64,000 nt of DNA, taken from assembly GCF_012489685.1 (NCBI RefSeq), contig NC_080045.1, forward strand, positions 53,333,815 through 53,397,814, in the 5' to 3' direction. The stretch's first letter is position 1. Every line of letters begins with the position of its first letter. This DNA is from Lotus japonicus. Taxonomy: Eukaryota > Streptophyta > Magnoliopsida > Fabales > Fabaceae. Both the position numbers and the translations under genes were made by a program. Below are positions 61,583-64,000 of this stretch, one piece after another. The notes below the pieces were generated by a model. It saw only the letters and a program-made list of their open reading frames with translations, made no database searches and was not told the DNA's origin.

Positions 61583-63118
61583 TTAGCTGATGGTCCAATT
61601 TCGACAAAGACAGTGAACCTTCGAGAGAGAAGCCATATAATCATCAGACCTGCATTAAAGATTGCATGGACACCTTTCATGTTTCTAAGTTGCATTTTTT
61701 GTGTAGCAAGAAATGAACATAATCAAATCCAAACCTTTGCCCATAAGAAGACTGGCATGCAGCAACCATGTGAACTTTAGCAGCGTCCGTTTCATTCTAC
61801 GCATGGAAAAATGAATCAACGAACTTACAAATCTGCTTCAGACCAAATGAAAAGCACACAAAGAACAAGCCTTTTCACATAGTAAAAAATTGGCATGACA
61901 TCACACAACATTCCAGTTTGGTCCATTTTCTTCAACTTTGCAACTATGCTAAACAATTCAGAAAACTGACAATTCAGTAAACTAAACATCTACGATGAGT
62001 ATAGTGCGTGCACGTGTTTGGCTGGAAATGAGTCACCATGCAAGGTGTCTAGAAACGAAAATAAAGCAGTTGCAGGGATTTAAGGAAAGGGTTTTGTAAC
62101 TTAACATCTTTTAACCAATCTAATGTTACCCAAGAAAACCAGCTTCGTATTAACAAATTTATTCATGCAGAGAAAGTCAAGTTGATTCTTAGTTTCTTAC
62201 AGAGTAAATAACAACCTTCTTATAAATTGGAAAGACCAGGACTATGCGCAAAATTATTTTAACATCACATATCTGAATTTTCATTATCTCAAAAGAAGAA
62301 AAAAGATTTTCCTTGACAAATTACCACCCCCATGAACGCATTTTCTAGTTCTACCAAATAGAGTTAGCGTTAAAAACAGCTTCTAGAATCGAGACTGCGG
62401 AGAAGAAAATGTAGGCTTGGAAAATGTATCTGAAGTTGTGTTTGCCACACATATAATCTTTAACTATGTTCAGGAAAGGAAAGATCATGAAAGTTACAAG
62501 AATACCTGAGATTCGTAATAAAGTCCAGCATATAGAGAAGCATAAAAATATTCGCCTTCTCTACCATTGGAGAACGCAGCTACAAGCTAGACAGGCAATT
62601 CAATTGCTTGTGTCAGATTGTACATCGGCATGATGAATCTTAGAGTACCAATAACAGAGACAAATAAAAAAAATACATATCCTTTAGAAACAGGTAAATG
62701 TACATGGGGGGAAGGAAGGACAAACTATCGAAAACCAAGCTTAAGCATAAGGGAGGACTTATTAAAGTCTCGCATCTAACAGAGATAACTGCATTTTAAT
62801 TGAAAAGGTATTATTAAAGCACACCTTTTCAGGATCCCCGCCATCTCTAAACATGTTATATGCTTCCCGCATGACTGGCCTTGAGTCTCTGCCAACCTAA
62901 ATTCACTCAGGAAGATGACGATGAATTGAATATTTTTAAGTTCTTTTTTTATGTTAACCACATAGTTGTAGAATCAATGACTTGCCTCGAGATATCGCTT
63001 CCTCACTTCATCCACCCCATATAGTTGAGCTTCACAAAGAAAACACCATATGGACTCTTCTGTATCATTTGGATTTTGAGCAACATCTAACCGAAACTGC
63101 TCAGCTCCTTCTTCAAAT
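61583..63118 (-). CDS. TPR-like protein, C-terminal exons (continues beyond window)
   Basis: Exons on the minus strand are 62986-63118, 62825-62896, 62506-62586, 61735-61796 and 61583-61649, phases consistent, stop at 61583-61585. The encoded tail reads FEEGAEQFRLDVAQNPNDTE, WCFLCEAQLYGVDEVRKRYL, VMREAYNMFRDGGDPEK, EYFYASLYAGLYYESQ, AAKVHMVAACQSSYGQ, YMASLSKVHCLCRNW. This matches a conserved plant TPR-like superfamily protein that I recall as predicted plastid-targeted; its function is not established. The first intron shown uses a GC donor (CTCGAG/GCAAGT). The preceding exon lies beyond 64000 because a Ty3/gypsy element sits in that intron. Confidence 0.85.
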
Positions 63119-63164
63119 CTATGGCAAAAGGGTGACAGATATAAAACCATCCATGATCATTCAT

Positions 63165-64000
63165 GATGGATATTAGGAAGCTAACAAGTAATGAAGATGA
63201 AATGAAGGAATAGAAATGCAATTGTATTGATTGAAGTGGACAATTACAGAAGATATTGTGATAAGGTGTGCTGTTAGAAAAACTCTAACAACCCAGAGAA
63301 GCTCTAGAGCGTTCTCTCCGAGGGAGATGCTACTCTCTCTCTATAACAGAATTATCAATCCAGCATAATCTTATTCCCTTTCCCTTGGTTACTTTATACT
63401 AACACCTAATTCTGTTGAGCCAATGCCACCTCAGCAGCCTTGCCCCGTTTCCTCCTATAGACTTGCCAAACCTTGGGCCTGTTCTCTTCTTGGCCCACTG
63501 AAGCATTTACCACTAAGCCCACCTCTTCATTCAGATTTCTATCAATTCCTCCCTCCATTGGAACAGCCTTGTCCTCAAGGCAGAATTCAGGAAACTGACC
63601 AGCTAGAACGACATTGTCTTCCCAGGTGACTTCCTCCATTGACTTATGCTTCCACTTGACTAAGCTCTGATGCACTTCACTGTCCCCGAGCCTGACAGTC
63701 CTAGTGCCCACTATGACTTCAGGGTAAATATCAGTGGTGTCATCAACCCCCAAATCCGCTGGCAACTGACCCTGCACTTGATAGTTTCCCATAGCCTTCT
63801 TTAACAGAGAAATGTGAAAAACTGGGTGGATTTTGGACTCTGCAGGCAACTTCAGCCTATAAGCAACTGCTCCTACCTTGGCCTCTATCTGAAAAGGTCC
63901 ATAAAACCTGGCAGCAAGCTTCTGATTGATCCTCTTCACCACAGAATGCTGCCTGTGGGGTCTCAGTTTGAGAAATACCCACTCTCCTACTGCAAAGGAC
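63165..64000 (-). mobile_element. Ty3/gypsy chromovirus, 3' end and 3' LTR (partial)
   Basis: A sequence of LTR character at about 63165-63400 (repeated CT/AG-rich words, AACTCTAACAACCC block) follows the pol gene in the minus direction. The element extends past the window, so its far LTR and target duplication cannot be checked. It lies in an intron of the TPR-like gene, in the same orientation. Confidence 0.75.
63406..64000 (-). CDS. Ty3/gypsy integrase C-terminus with chromodomain (partial)
   Basis: Open to the window end; upstream residues include GEWVFLKLRPHRQHSV. The GPFQIEAKVGAVAYRLKLP and IHPVFHISLLKK motifs mark the integrase C-terminal region. A chromodomain follows (VIVGTRTVRL, SLVKWKHKSMEEVTWED, FPEFCLEDK). 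Chromodomains of this type steer integration toward particular chromatin. The frame ends at 63406 after a Lys/Arg-rich tail (YRRKRGKAAE). No stops seen, so this part is intact. Confidence 0.92.
   Translation of the reverse strand, partial: SFAVGEWVFLKLRPHRQHSVVKRINQKLAARFYGPFQIEAKVGAVAYRLKLPAESKIHPVFHISLLKKAMGNYQVQGQLPADLGVDDTTDIYPEVIVGTRTVRLGDSEVHQSLVKWKHKSMEEVTWEDNVVLAGQFPEFCLEDKAVPMEGGIDRNLNEEVGLVVNASVGQEENRPKVWQVYRRKRGKAAEVALAQQN

Overview
This is plant nuclear DNA: AT-rich, intron-rich and full of nested transposons. A papilionoid legume is the best guess, from the SIRE/Maximus-like LTR, the repeat families and the F-box type; I cannot name the species. Only two host genes look intact. 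One is a plus-strand SFR2-like GH1 gene (52678-57986). The other is a minus-strand TPR-like gene that runs off the right edge (61583-63118 and beyond). A broken malectin/LRR receptor-kinase fragment lies at the left edge.

The middle is built on a large direct segmental duplication. Copy A covers about 4662-18271 and copy B about 37711-51240. Each copy holds a near-identical single-exon F-box gene (9386-10501 and 42350-43465), LINE debris and MITEs. Comparing the copies shows which insertions came later, because the other copy keeps the empty site. In A these are a 5.76-kb Helitron (10595-16349) that captured a PEP-carboxylase exon, a LINE (18272-19641) and a 13.5-kb Mutator-like element. In B they are a 4.14-kb Helitron (43948-48083), a Stowaway MITE, an LTR-like insertion and a Tourist-like MITE. 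A third Helitron (about 33506-37009, RPA-like pseudogene) lies between the copies.

The most unusual object is the Mutator-like element at 19653-33153. It has a matching 9-bp target duplication (extending to 10 bp), and both termini carry paired hairpins. Its FAR1-type transposase is broken by two frameshifts, a deletion and a SIRE LTR. Its three passenger genes still read open: a two-exon B3-domain protein, an eleven-exon Ulp1-like protein with Ser at the expected Cys position, and a viroplasmin/RNase H1 N-terminal-like domain protein with a C-terminal membrane segment.

The right part holds the SFR2-like gene, whose N-terminal anchor appears duplicated around an Asp-rich linker, with a deleted copia element in its last intron. 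It also holds small inverted-repeat elements and the TPR gene, which is interrupted in an intron by a chromodomain Ty3/gypsy element. All exon models come from reading splice sites and phases by eye; no search or alignment was run.
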